Below, piece after piece: positions 54,889 to 63,275 of a stretch of DNA of 64,000 nt; position 1 is the first letter of the stretch, and each line of letters starts with the position of its first letter. The DNA is from CAVZOY01 sp963777095 (GTDB taxonomy: Bacteria; Actinomycetota; Actinomycetes; Mycobacteriales; Geodermatophilaceae). The position numbers and the translations under genes were made by a program. Below the pieces are notes generated by a model. It saw only the letters and a list, made by a program, of their open reading frames with translations. It searched no databases and was not told where the DNA came from. The DNA lies in assembly GCA_963777095.1 (NCBI GenBank), contig CAVZOY010000006.1, forward strand, positions 124,001-188,000. Reading direction: 5' to 3'.

Positions 54889-55992
54889 ATGAGCCAGCAG
54901 GGACACGTCGCCTCCCGCACCGCTGTCGGGACGGTCCTCGTCCGTGCGCCCGGCGCCGGCGGGCCGCCAGCGGCGCGAGCCGGCGCGGCGCGCCCTGCCC
55001 CGACCCGGTCGTCGACTGCGCCGTCTACGTCGACGGCCTCCGGCAGGAGCCGGTGCGCCCCGACGACGCCCTCCGCATCGCGACGCGAGTCGGGCGGCTT
55101 CGTGTGGCTGGGGCTGTTCGCGCCCACGGAGTCCGAGCTCGGCGCCATCGCCCGCACGTACGGCCTGCACCCGCTCGCCGTGGAGGACGCCGTCTACGCC
55201 CACCAGCGGCCCAAGCTCGAGCAGTACGACGACGCGCTCTTCATGGTGCTCAAGACGACCCGGTACGTGGAGCACGAGCGGCTGACCTCGACCAGCGAGG
55301 TGATCGACACCGGCGAGGTCATGGTCTTCCTCGGCGCGAACTACGTCATCACCGTGCGCCACGGCGAGCACAACGCCCTGATGGACCTGCGGCAGCAGCT
55401 CGAGCGGCAGCGGGACCTGCTCTGCCTGGGCCCGTCGGCCGTGCTCTACGCCGTCGCGGACCTCGTGGTCGACAGCTTCGTGGAGGTCGCCGCTGCCGTG
55501 GAGGACGACGTCGACGAGCTCGAGACGTCGGTCTTCAGCCCGGAGCGCAACGACGACATCGCGCGCCTCTACCAGCTGAAGCGGGAGCTCCTGCAGCTGC
55601 GGCGGGCGGTCTCGCCGCTCGAGGTCCCGCTGCAGCGGCTCGCCGAACGCCACGTCGACGTCGTGCCGGAGACGATGCGGTCCTACTTCCGCGACGTGCA
55701 GGACCACGCCATCCGCGTCCGCGACCAGGTGGCGTCGCTGGACGAGCTGCTGACCTCGATCCTGCAGGCGTCGCTGGCCCGCACGCAGATGGCCGACAAC
55801 GAGGACATGCGCAAGATCTCGGCGTGGGCCGGCATCATCGCCGTCCCCACCGCCATCGCCGGGATCTACGGGATGAACTTCCGCTTCATGCCCGAGCTCG
55901 ACTGGCGCTGGGGCTACCCGGCAGTGCTGCTGCTCATCGCGGCGGTGTGCGTCCTGCTCCACCGCGGCTTCAAGCGCAACGGCTGGCTCTGA
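54889..55992 (+). CDS. corA: CorA family magnesium/cobalt transporter
   Basis: About 367 residues, ATG 54889 after caggaggt. The cytoplasmic funnel holds GGFVWLGLFAPTESELGAIA, LHPLAVEDAVYAHQRPKLEQ and the long helix ELLQLRRAVSPLEVPLQRLA. The two C-terminal membrane helices carry the signature AIAGIYGMNFRFMPELDW (GMN) near residue 330. It is a pentameric Mg2+ channel. The N-terminal ~65 residues are frame-shifted: between about 54965 and 55085 the sensible sequence (PDPVVDCAVYVDGLRQEPVR) lies in another frame, so two errors bracket that part. The core is unaffected. Confidence 0.92.
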   Translation: MSQQGHVASRTAVGTVLVRAPGAGGPPAARAGAARPAPTRSSTAPSTSTASGRSRCAPTTPSASRRESGGFVWLGLFAPTESELGAIARTYGLHPLAVEDAVYAHQRPKLEQYDDALFMVLKTTRYVEHERLTSTSEVIDTGEVMVFLGANYVITVRHGEHNALMDLRQQLERQRDLLCLGPSAVLYAVADLVVDSFVEVAAAVEDDVDELETSVFSPERNDDIARLYQLKRELLQLRRAVSPLEVPLQRLAERHVDVVPETMRSYFRDVQDHAIRVRDQVASLDELLTSILQASLARTQMADNEDMRKISAWAGIIAVPTAIAGIYGMNFRFMPELDWRWGYPAVLLLIAAVCVLLHRGFKRNGWL

Positions 55993-56012
55993 CCTGTCTC
56001 CCTGCGCTTAGA

Positions 56013-56080
56013 CCGTTTGGGCACGAACCGTGGTCTCACTGCCCTCGAGAACACGGTCTGCGCACGAACGGTGGTCACCG
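56013..56080 (+). repeat. Two GCACGAAC-GTGG repeats, left flank of the DUF559 gene
   Basis: GCACGAACCGTGGTCTCACT at 56021 and GCACGAACGGTGGTCACCG at 56062, 41 bases apart, each preceded by a gtTTG/gtcTG. The second covers the stop of the DUF559 gene. Related sequences lie on the other flank of that gene (56998-57062), in direct and inverted orientation. Confidence 0.75.
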
Positions 56081-57040
56081 ACCCAGGGCGGCGCGGATCG
56101 TCGCGATCAGACGCAACGGATCCCGGAGGTCTGCCGCCGTCACGAAGACGACCGTCCATCCGGCCTCCCGAAGCCGGTTGAGGCGTTGCCGGTCCTTCGC
56201 GAACTGGTCGTCGGCGGAGTGCCACAGCCCGTCGTACTCGACGGCCAGCTTCAGCTCGGGCCAACCGAAGTCGACCCGTGCGACGAACCGGCCCTCGTGC
56301 CGCACGACGTACTGGGCCACCGGCTCGGGGAGCCGGTGCCGTCGCATCAGCAGACGGAGCCGCGTCTCCTGGGGCGACTGCGCCAGGCCATCGGCGCGGG
56401 TACAGGCAGCACGCGCCCTCGGCGGCGTGCCCGGCGCTCCGGCTCGGACCCGTACTGCTGCGAGATCCACCACGCCGGCCACGACCAGTCGGTCGACGGC
56501 GACCACGGCTTCGTCCGGGGGCAGGACCGAGGCCACCCGGACGGCCGTCAGCGCCGGGGCCGTGACGCGAATGCCGCCCCTTCGGCCGATCTCGGCGGCG
56601 TCGACCCGTGCGCGACGCACGCGCACACCGGGGATCCGTCGGGCATGCGCGCTCGGAGCCACGGTCAGCTCGACGTCGTCCTGAGGTCCTGCAAGGTCGA
56701 CGCCCCACAGCACCGCGGCGCTGAGGCCCGACACGACGGCCTCCGGTACGAGCAACCCAGCTGCGGCGACGGCTCGCAGCCGGTGCGTGTCCGGCACAGA
56801 CGCATCGACGTAGACGTCCTGGAAGATCGGTCGCCACGCCGGTCCACGCAGCCGGTTCGGCGTCAGGATCCCATTCGCGATCGCCTCGCTGCCGCGGAAA
56901 GCGCGACCACGCAGGATCGGCGGGACTCGAGGGGCGACAGGCACCGCCGGACCGTGCCGCAGCCGGCGTGGACGGCTGCTCGGGCCATCCACATCGCACC
57001 GTTCGTGCACAGGTGGTGGTCTCGGTGCCCGCGACGCCAC
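56075..57040 (-). CDS. DUF559/Vsr-like endonuclease domain protein with AbiEi-like N-terminal region
   Basis: 321 residues as an open frame, though the true start is probably later, near VPPILRGRAFRGSEAIANG. The N-terminal half (NRLRGPAWRPIFQDVYVDAS, VPDTHRLRAVAAAGLLVPEA) resembles the AbiEi-type domain of a large actinobacterial family. The C-terminal 110 residues are DUF559, related to the very-short-patch repair endonuclease: RLRLLMRRHRLPEPVAQYVV, then the PD-(D/E)xK core VARVDFGWPELKLAVEYDGL with Asp and Glu and the trailing WHS, and GWTVVFVTAADLRDPLRLIA. It may be a nicking or defence-related nuclease; no methylase or toxin partner is adjacent. Flanked on both sides by GCACGAAC-type repeats. 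Confidence 0.75.
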   Translation of the reverse strand: MASRAPRPPPVHERCDVDGPSSRPRRLRHGPAVPVAPRVPPILRGRAFRGSEAIANGILTPNRLRGPAWRPIFQDVYVDASVPDTHRLRAVAAAGLLVPEAVVSGLSAAVLWGVDLAGPQDDVELTVAPSAHARRIPGVRVRRARVDAAEIGRRGGIRVTAPALTAVRVASVLPPDEAVVAVDRLVVAGVVDLAAVRVRAGAPGTPPRARAACTRADGLAQSPQETRLRLLMRRHRLPEPVAQYVVRHEGRFVARVDFGWPELKLAVEYDGLWHSADDQFAKDRQRLNRLREAGWTVVFVTAADLRDPLRLIATIRAALGR

Positions 57041-57062
57041 GATTCGTGCACGAATAGTGGGT
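56998..57062 (-). repeat. GCACGAAC-GTGG repeats, right flank of the DUF559 gene
   Basis: CACCGTTCGTGC at 56998 is the inverse of the left-flank core. GCAC-...-GTGGTCTCGGTGCCC at 57007-57030 is a direct copy (about 17 of 24 positions) of the element at 56021. CCACGATTCGTGCACGAATA at 57036 is a back-to-back inverted pair containing the palindrome ATTCGTGCACGAAT. Confidence 0.7.
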
Positions 57063-57076
57063 TCGCCCCGGGGGCC

Positions 57077-57914
57077 TCAGCCCTTCCCGGCGACGACGGC
57101 GTCGTAGACGACGCGGCGCGGCAGGCCGGTGCGGGCCATGACCGCGCGGATGGCCTCCTTGCGGTCGGCGCCGGCGGCCTCCTCGTCGGCGACCAGCGCG
57201 GCCAGCTCGGACGGCGAGAGCTCCGCAGTGACGGGCTCGGCGCCCGAGACCACCAGCGTGATCTCACCGCGCACGCCGTCGGCGGCCCACGCGGCGAGCT
57301 CCGCCAGCGGCCCCCGGCGCACCTCCTCGTGCGTCTTCGTCAGCTCCCGGCAGACCGCCGCGGCCCGCGACCCTCCGAAGGCCGCCACCGCGTCGGCGAG
57401 CGCGTCGGCCAGCCGGTGCGGCGACTCGAAGAACACCATCGTGCGCGGCTCGGACGCCAGGGCGGTCAGCCGCGACCGCCGCTCTCCGCCCTTGCGCGGC
57501 AGGAAGCCCTCGAAGCAGAACCGGTCGACCGGCAGGCCAGGAGACGGCGAGCGCCGTCGTCACCGCCGAGGGCCCGGGCACCGAGGTCACCGCGACGCCC
57601 GCGTCCACGGCGGCCCGCACGAGCGAGTAGCCCGGATCGGACACCGACGGCATCCCCGCATCCGTCAGCAGCAGGACCGTCGCGCCGCCGACCAGCGCCT
57701 CGACGAGACCGGGCAGCCGCGAACGCTCGACCGTCTCGTGGAACGTCACCACCCGGCCTGACACGGTCACGCCGAGGTCGGAGGCGAGCCGGTGCAGCCG
57801 CCGGGTGTCCTCGACGGCCAGCACATCCGCGGCGGCGATGGCCTCGCGCAGCCGGGGCCCGACGTCGCCGGGCTGGCCCAGCGGGGCGCCCCCCAGGACG
57901 AGTCGGCCGGTCAC
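57077..57914 (-). CDS. rsmI: 16S rRNA (cytidine1402-2'-O)-methyltransferase
   Basis: About 278 residues. Tetrapyrrole-methylase fold motifs: GRLVLGGAPLGQPGDVGPRL near the start, AADVLAVEDTRRLHRLASDL near residue 28, the signature VLLLTDAGMPSVSDPGYSLV near residue 80, TSVPGPSAVTTALAVSGLPV, and FCFEGFLPRKGGERRSRLTA then TMVFFESPHRLADALADAVA. It 2'-O-methylates C1402 of 16S rRNA using SAM. A single surplus T near 57538 (gtctcctggcc) breaks the frame before GLPVDRFCFEGF. GTG 57914. It diverges from the protein mannosyltransferase gene, as in mycobacteria. Confidence 0.94.
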
Positions 57915-58019
57915 GGCGGAGAGCCTGTCACGACCGTCCGTCGTAGGCCCGCCTGCCGGGGCCCGGCGCGAGCTTGCGAGTGCCGGGGGCAGGCGCGTCC
58001 TTTCACTACCCTGGCGGGC

Positions 58020-59534
58020 ATGGCGGTGCTGGAGGCCGAGCGGACGGCGGAGGACCCGGGCCCGCCCCGGACCCACTTCCGGCGACCGCTCCCCCGGCCC
58101 TCCGTCGACCGGACGCCGCCGCTGCCCGACGACAACCGGCTCGCCTGGATCGCCGCCGGCGTCCTGGGCGTGCTGACCCTGGTCAGTCGGCTGTGGGAGA
58201 TCAGCTACCCCACCGATGTGCTCTTCGACGAGGCCTACTACCCGCCCGAGGCGGCGGAGCTGCTGCGGTGGGGCTCCGAGTACAACCGCGGCTACACGTT
58301 CATCGTCCACCCGCCCCTGGGCAAATGGCTGATCGCGTCCGGCCAGGCGGTCTTCGGCTACGACTCGGTGGGCTGGCGCTTCCCGTCGGCAGTGGCAGGT
58401 GCAACAGCCGTCGTCGTCCTGGCCCGGATGGGACGGCGGCTGACCGGCTCCACCGTGCTCGGCCTGCTGGCCGGGCTGCTGCTGGCGCTGGACGGGCTGT
58501 CGTTCACGCTCAGCCGGATCGGCCTGCTCGACGTCTTCCTGCAGCTCTTCGTCGTCTCCGCCGTAGCGTGCCTGGTCGTCGACCGCGACCGGGTGCGGCA
58601 GCGGATCCTCGCCGCGCTCCCCGTCCCCGCGGCCGGCTTCCGCCTCGGACCACGCGGATGGCGGATCGCCGCCGGAGTCCTGTTCGGGTGTGCCTGCGCG
58701 GTCAAGTGGAGCGGCATCTACTTCCTGGCGCTCTTCGCCGTCCTGTCGCTGTTCTGGGAGCGCTCCGCCTGGCGTGACGCCGGCGTCCCCCGGCCGTCGC
58801 GGACGGCGCTGCGCCGCGGCCTGCCCGGCGCGGCGTGGGCGCTGGGCGCCGTCCCGGTGCTGACCTACCTCGCGAGCTTCACCGGCTGGTTCCTGGGTGA
58901 GACCTCGCAGGGCCGGCACTGGGCCGACGAGCACCCGGAGACGGCGTTCCCGTTCGTCCCGGGGGTCCTGCGCAGCTGGTGGCACATGCACGTCGAGTGG
59001 TTCGACTTCCACAGCGGCCTGGCCTCACCGCACCCGTGGGAGTCCAAGCCGTGGTCGTGGATCGTGACCGGCCGGCCGATCCTGCTGTGGAACCCGCAGG
59101 GGCTCACCGACGACGCCGGCGAGCAGGTGGTCCGCTACATCCTGATGCTCGGGACGCCGACGCTGTGGTTCCTGTTCCCGGTGGCGATGGCCTGGCTCGC
59201 CTGGCGGATCGTCGCCCGCCGCGACCCGGTGGCCATCACCGTGGTCGTCGGCATCGCCGCCGGCTGGCTGACGTGGTTCGTCAACCTCGAACGGACCATG
59301 TTCATCTTCTACATGGCGCCGGTGGTGCCGTTCTTCGTCCTCGGCGTCGTCCTCGTGCTGCAGGACGTCATCGGGCGGGGTGATCGGTTCCGGCGGCAGG
59401 TGGGCCTGGCGGTGGTCTGCCTCTATGTCGCGCTGGTGGCGGGCACGTTCGCCTTCTTCTACCCGGTGTTCACCGGGCAGGAGCTGACCCATGCGGAGTG
59501 GATGGCCCGGATGTGGTTCCCCTCCTGGTTCTGA
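58020..59534 (+). CDS. pmt: Protein O-mannosyltransferase (dolichyl-phosphate-mannose type, GT39)
   Basis: 504 residues, intact, ATG 58020. About eleven membrane helices. The GT39 catalytic region is the first extracytoplasmic loop: LWEISYPTDVLFDEAYYPPE near residue 58 with the essential Asp-Glu pair, then RGYTFIVHPPLGKWLIASGQ. A further loop has WWHMHVEWFDFHSGLASPHP and WESKPWSWIVTGRPILLWNP near residue 340. It transfers mannose from polyprenyl-phosphomannose to Ser/Thr of exported proteins. Divergent from rsmI, as in M. tuberculosis (Rv1002c/Rv1003). Confidence 0.95.
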   Translation: MAVLEAERTAEDPGPPRTHFRRPLPRPSVDRTPPLPDDNRLAWIAAGVLGVLTLVSRLWEISYPTDVLFDEAYYPPEAAELLRWGSEYNRGYTFIVHPPLGKWLIASGQAVFGYDSVGWRFPSAVAGATAVVVLARMGRRLTGSTVLGLLAGLLLALDGLSFTLSRIGLLDVFLQLFVVSAVACLVVDRDRVRQRILAALPVPAAGFRLGPRGWRIAAGVLFGCACAVKWSGIYFLALFAVLSLFWERSAWRDAGVPRPSRTALRRGLPGAAWALGAVPVLTYLASFTGWFLGETSQGRHWADEHPETAFPFVPGVLRSWWHMHVEWFDFHSGLASPHPWESKPWSWIVTGRPILLWNPQGLTDDAGEQVVRYILMLGTPTLWFLFPVAMAWLAWRIVARRDPVAITVVVGIAAGWLTWFVNLERTMFIFYMAPVVPFFVLGVVLVLQDVIGRGDRFRRQVGLAVVCLYVALVAGTFAFFYPVFTGQELTHAEWMARMWFPSWF

Positions 59535-59549
59535 CGACGGCGCGGGGGA

Positions 59550-60077
59550 TCAGTCGCGCCGGAGCAGTCCGGGCAGGGCGTCGAACCAGTCGAGCACGGC
59601 CTCCTCGTGGCGCAGCCCGAACTCCAGGGTCGCCCGTCGGGCGGGCGGGGCGTCGCCGTCCATCCCGGCGGCGTGCTCCCGGTAGCGGGCCAGGCGGTCG
59701 GCGTGCACCTGCCGCTGCTCTGCGACGAGCGCGGCCAGCTGACCGGCGGGCAGGTGGTCGGCGAAGGCGATGGTGAGCAGCAGCGGGATGCGGACCTGGT
59801 CGGCGCCCGGCGCCTGCGCGACCCACGCGGCGAAGGCCTCGCGCCCAGCCTCGGTCAGCGCATAGGGCTTGCGGTCGCGCGGTCCGGGCGGGCCGACGTC
59901 GACGAGGCCGCGCTCGGCCATGGCGGTGAGCTCGCGGTAGACCTGGCTCTGGGTGATCGACCAGAACTCGCCGATCCGCTCCTGCGCGCAGCCGATCAGC
60001 TCCCAGCCGGTCATCGGCTCGTCGTGCAGCAGCCCGAGCAGCGCGGCGGCCGTGGCATTGAGGCGCGGATCGGTCAC
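59550..60077 (-). CDS. PadR family transcriptional regulator
   Basis: 175 residues. The winged helix is clear: ATAAALLGLLHDEPMTGWEL at residues 8-27, ERIGEFWSITQSQVYRELTA near residue 33 (recognition helix) and RGLVDVGPPGPRDRKPYALT (wing). The C-terminal helical part (AFADHLPAGQLAALVAEQRQ, LEFGLRHEEAVLDWFDALP) fits the PadR/Vir C-terminal dimerisation domain. The target is unknown; no obvious partner gene is adjacent, though it converges on the mannosyltransferase with a 15-base gap. Start GTG/ATG at 60077. Confidence 0.9.
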   Translation of the reverse strand: MTDPRLNATAAALLGLLHDEPMTGWELIGCAQERIGEFWSITQSQVYRELTAMAERGLVDVGPPGPRDRKPYALTEAGREAFAAWVAQAPGADQVRIPLLLTIAFADHLPAGQLAALVAEQRQVHADRLARYREHAAGMDGDAPPARRATLEFGLRHEEAVLDWFDALPGLLRRD

Positions 60078-60135
60078 CGGCTCATGCTGTCAGCCCGCGG
60101 GACCGGGGGCCCGGGAGGAGCGGCGCACACGACGA

Positions 60136-60171
60136 CGGAGGCCGCCAGGACTCGCGTCCCGACGGCCTCCG
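60136..60171 (-). terminator. Hairpin downstream of tRNA-Ala
   Basis: A perfect 9-base stem, cggaggccg at 60136-60144 with cggcctccg at 60163-60171, 16 bases after the tRNA 3' end on the minus strand. No U-tract, as is usual in this genome. Confidence 0.5.
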
Positions 60172-60187
60172 GCGTGTGGTGAGGGTG

Positions 60188-60261
60188 TGGAGCTGAGGGG
60201 ATTCGAACCCCTGACCCCCTCGATGCGAACGAGGTGCGCTACCGGACTGCGCCACAGCCCC
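60188..60261 (-). tRNA. tRNA-Ala (CGC anticodon)
   Basis: 74 bases. The acceptor stem is GGGGCTG/CAGCTCC with one G-U pair, discriminator A. The D arm contains CGCAGTCCGGTAGCGC. The anticodon arm CCTCG-TTCGCAT-CGAGG gives CGC. The T arm is AGGGG-TTCGAAT-CCCCT. CCA is not encoded. Confidence 0.92.
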
Positions 60262-60325
60262 TCGGTCGGACAGCGTACCTGCCGTCCGCACCGGCACCGC
60301 CGAAGGGGCGGTGCCGGCGGGGCCG

Positions 60326-61054
60326 TCAGGCGTTGGCGACGCGACGCGGCTGGTACTCGTCGATGTCGGCGAAGCCGAGGTCGTCGTCGTCCAGGCCCAC
60401 CACGGCACTGTTCTGCCAGCCGGCCGGGGCCGGCGTGCGGGCGGCGACGACGCGGCCGGGGCGCAGCGTGTGCACCGGGGCCAGCGGCACGCTGGGGTGC
60501 GGCAGCCGCTCGGCGGCCACCGTCGGCTGCTCCTCGGCGGTCTCTGTCGGCTCCGCCGTGATGGTGCGGAGGACCAGGTCCTCCAGACGCGGCGCGGGCA
60601 CACGGGCAGCGGCGGGCCGCATCGCCTCGCGGGCGGCCGCACGAGCGTGCCGGCGAGCGGCCAGCCGCTCGCGCCGCGCGGTGCGACGCAGCACCAGGAG
60701 GTAGCCGATGACGACGAGGTCGAGGAAGACCTGCGGCGCCCACATCCACGGCTGGTAGAAGAGCGCGCCGAGGAGCGCGACGCCGGCCAGACCGATGAGG
60801 CCGGCCAGCGTGCGGCGCCGGAGCGCGTGCACGTCCACCTGGAGCTCACCGCTGTCGAGCAGCGCGTCACGGTCGATCGCCACACGCTCGGTCGCGGCGG
60901 AGACCGCCGTGCCCGCGCGGCGGCGCTGCAGCGTCCGGCCGGCGTCCGCGGCCTCCACTCGACCACCCTGAGTGTCGCCGCGGGTCACCACCATGGGCAC
61001 CAGCACGACGAACCACAGCACGACCAAAGCGGCGAGAAGCACGCCCGATCCCAT
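60326..61054 (-). CDS. sepX: Divisome membrane protein SepX/GlpR
   Basis: 242 residues, intact, ATG 61054 after aggtgg. An N-terminal membrane helix (GSGVLLAALVVLWFVVLVPM) is followed by a conserved cytoplasmic stretch (QGGRVEAADAGRTLQRRR), two close helices near residues 90-125 (AGLIGLAGVALLGALFYQPW, VFLDLVVIGYLLVLRRTARR), then a disordered, basic-to-acidic tail. This layout, and the position beside rimJ and a MoeA-like gene, is that of SepX of Streptomyces and GlpR of Corynebacterium, which bind the gephyrin-like Glp and FtsZ at the septum. The identification rests on layout and context as recalled, not on alignment. Confidence 0.8.
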   Translation of the reverse strand: MGSGVLLAALVVLWFVVLVPMVVTRGDTQGGRVEAADAGRTLQRRRAGTAVSAATERVAIDRDALLDSGELQVDVHALRRRTLAGLIGLAGVALLGALFYQPWMWAPQVFLDLVVIGYLLVLRRTARRERLAARRHARAAAREAMRPAAARVPAPRLEDLVLRTITAEPTETAEEQPTVAAERLPHPSVPLAPVHTLRPGRVVAARTPAPAGWQNSAVVGLDDDDLGFADIDEYQPRRVANA

Positions 61055-61215
61055 TGGCACACCACCTGTCTCACAAGTCACTCGCGAAGTGCAGGTTAGG
61101 GGCGCGAACGTGCGGGACGAGGGAGGCGCGCGGTGTGTCCTGTCGTGTCGTGGGACCGGTGTGACGACGGGCGGCGTGTCGAGGGCGCGCGCCGGCGCCA
61201 CGCGCCCCGGAGCTG

Positions 61216-61842
61216 CTAGTGGGAGCCGGCCGCCCGGGCCTGCCAGCGGGCCAGCAGGCCGCCCGGCACGTCCTCGGCCAGCAACGCATAGGACAGGTGG
61301 TCGCGCCAGTCGCCGTCGATGTCGAGGTAGCGGCGCAGCACGCCCTCCTGGCGGAAGCCGAGGCGCTCGACCAGCCGCTGGCTGCGCAGGTTCTCCGGTC
61401 GGATGTCGGCCTGAAGCCGGTGCAGGCCGGCGGGACCGAAGGCGTGGTCACAGACGAGCGCGACGGCCAGGGTGGCCAGTCCGCGGCCCGACACCGCCTG
61501 GTCGACCCAGTACCCCAGGTGACCGGAGCGGAGGGCGCCGCGGACGACGTTGTCGATCGTCACCTGGCCCGCGAGCTGTCCGTCGACGCGCACGGCGAAC
61601 GGCAGGGACAGCCCCGCTCGCGCCCGCCGGAAACCGGCCCGCCGCATCGCCCGGAACGCGGTCGGGCTGTGCCGCGACCGCCACGGGAGCGGCGCGGAGG
61701 GCTCCCAGGGGGCCAGCCACTCCTCGTTGTCCAGTCGGAGCCGCACCCAGTCGCGCGCGTCCCCTCGCCGGAGGGGATCCAGCCGTACCGGCCCGGCGGT
61801 GAGCCGCGCCGGCCAGCCGGGGTGCAGGAGAGGGTCGTCCAC
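61216..61842 (-). CDS. rimJ: GNAT acetyltransferase (RimJ-like)
   Basis: 208 residues from GTG 61842. The GNAT fold of the RimJ/RimL type: GPVRLDPLRRGDARDWVRLR at residues 20-39, FAVRVDGQLAGQVTIDNVVR near residue 95, GYWVDQAVSGRGLATLAVAL near residue 120 (acetyl-CoA loop Q/RGxG/A variant SGRGLA), and RLQADIRPENLRSQRLVERL near residue 150. RimJ acetylates ribosomal protein S5, but in actinobacteria the substrate is uncertain. It sits 17 bases after the Glp/MoeA gene. A nearby upstream start (LSGDDPF) cannot be excluded. Confidence 0.87.
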   Translation of the reverse strand: MDDPLLHPGWPARLTAGPVRLDPLRRGDARDWVRLRLDNEEWLAPWEPSAPLPWRSRHSPTAFRAMRRAGFRRARAGLSLPFAVRVDGQLAGQVTIDNVVRGALRSGHLGYWVDQAVSGRGLATLAVALVCDHAFGPAGLHRLQADIRPENLRSQRLVERLGFRQEGVLRRYLDIDGDWRDHLSYALLAEDVPGGLLARWQARAAGSH

Positions 61843-61859
61843 GAAGGGATCGTCGCCGC

Positions 61860-63275
61860 TCAGCCGCCGAGCAGCAGCGGCATGACCGTGACCAGGCCGC
61901 CCGGGGCGACCTCGGTGACGTCCTCGTCGATGACGATCAGGCAGTTGGCGCGGGCCATGCGGGCGAGCTGCGCATCGGTGCCGTCGCCGACCGGCTCGAC
62001 GACGTAGCCGCCGTCCGGATGGCGCATGACCGTGCCGTGCAGGTACTGCCGGTAGCCCAGCGGCGAGACCAGCTGCTGACCGCTGACGGCCTGCACGGTC
62101 CGGCGGAAGAGCTGGCGCTTGCCGAGCATCAGGCGGATGGCCGGGCGCACGAAGACCTCGAAGGACACCAGCGCGGCGACGGGCTCGCCGGGGATGCAGA
62201 TGACCGGCACCTCGTCGCGGCCGAGCCGGCCGAAGCCCTGCGCCGGCCCCGGGTGCATGGTCACCGAGCGGTAGCTCATCGGGCCGAGCTCGGCGAGCAC
62301 CTCCTGGACCTGGTCGTACCCGCCGCTGCCGAACGTGCCGGCGATGAGCACCAGGTCGCTGCGCAGCAGCTGGCTCTCCAGCACCTCGCCGAGCCGGCGG
62401 CGGTCGCTGGGCAGGATGCCCGACCGGTAGGCCTCGGCGCCGGCGTCGCGGGCGGCCGCGGCCAGCGCGTAGCTGTTGACGTCGACGACCTGCCCGGGCG
62501 CGGGCGTCGTGCCGACATCGACGAGCTCGGTGCCGGCGCAGAGCACCGCGATCCGCGGCCGCGGCCGGACGAGCACCCGCTCGCGGCCCACCGCGGCGAG
62601 GAGGCTGATCTGCGCCGGGCCGATCGGCGTCCCGACCTGGACGGCGGCGTCGCCGGGGGCGACGTCGTCGCCGGTGCGGCGCACGTAGCTGCCGGCCGGC
62701 GGAGCGGCGTGCACGGTGACCCGCGCCGGGCCCTGGTCGGTCCAGACGGCAGGGACGACGACGTCCGCGCCGGTGGGCAGCATCGCGCCTGCGGCCACCT
62801 TGACGGTCAACCCCGGCCCGATCGAAGAGGGATCGCCCGCCCCGGCGAGGTTCTCCCCCACCACGGCCAGCTGGAGCGGCCGGTCGATCGAGGCGACCGC
62901 GACGTCCTCGTACCGGGCCGCGTACCCGTCGAGGGCGGCCTGGTCGAACGACGGTAGGGCGCGGGCGCTGACGACGTCCTCGGCGCAGAGCAGGCCCTGC
63001 GCGTCGAGCACGGCCAGCTCGATGGGGTCCGGCTGAGGCACCGCGGCGAGGATCTCGTCGAGGTGCCGCTCGACCGTGCGGACCTGGCTCAGCGAGCCGG
63101 AGTCCTGCGTCCCGCCGTCCACCCGTGGCGTCGGCAGGGACGGGTGCTCGCGGGACGGCTCCGGCTCGCGCACCGTGACGCCCCCCGTCCGGTCCGGCAC
63201 CGGACGGGCACGCAGGTCCACCTGTGCGGTGTCCCTGTGCCCTCCGGAGCGGCCTCCCGTGCTGTCCTCGCTCAT
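61860..63275 (-). CDS. glp: Gephyrin-like molybdotransferase Glp (MoeA homologue)
   Basis: 471 residues from ATG 63275. MoeA fold in order: an N-terminal extension, VERHLDEILAAVPQPDPIEL near residue 72, LPSFDQAALDGYAARYEDVA near residue 110, LTVKVAAGAMLPTGADVVVP near residue 155, RIAVLCAGTELVDVGTTPAP near residue 245 and CIPGEPVAALVSFEVFVRPA near residue 370. Compared with catalytic MoeA, the insertion loop usually SGGxSxGxxD reads GTFGSGGYDQVQEVL and the KPG segment reads MHPGPAQGFGRLG, suggesting lost molybdate-insertion chemistry. In Corynebacterium a homologue (Glp) acts in cell division with GlpR. The SepX/GlpR gene two genes downstream supports this. Confidence 0.82.
   Translation of the reverse strand: MSEDSTGGRSGGHRDTAQVDLRARPVPDRTGGVTVREPEPSREHPSLPTPRVDGGTQDSGSLSQVRTVERHLDEILAAVPQPDPIELAVLDAQGLLCAEDVVSARALPSFDQAALDGYAARYEDVAVASIDRPLQLAVVGENLAGAGDPSSIGPGLTVKVAAGAMLPTGADVVVPAVWTDQGPARVTVHAAPPAGSYVRRTGDDVAPGDAAVQVGTPIGPAQISLLAAVGRERVLVRPRPRIAVLCAGTELVDVGTTPAPGQVVDVNSYALAAAARDAGAEAYRSGILPSDRRRLGEVLESQLLRSDLVLIAGTFGSGGYDQVQEVLAELGPMSYRSVTMHPGPAQGFGRLGRDEVPVICIPGEPVAALVSFEVFVRPAIRLMLGKRQLFRRTVQAVSGQQLVSPLGYRQYLHGTVMRHPDGGYVVEPVGDGTDAQLARMARANCLIVIDEDVTEVAPGGLVTVMPLLLGG

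Noticed and set aside
50224..56684. Long plus-strand frames of 880 and 1,345 residues across metG, the membrane genes and corA
   Set aside because: Antisense or off-frame to well supported genes; composition is low-complexity Arg/Asp/Gly and motifs are absent. One part merely captures the corA N terminus in its correct frame because of local frame errors.
57926..58019. Inverted cgcctgcc/ggcaggcg between rsmI and pmt as an operator
   Set aside because: Arms are short, GC-only and widely spaced, well within chance for this base composition.
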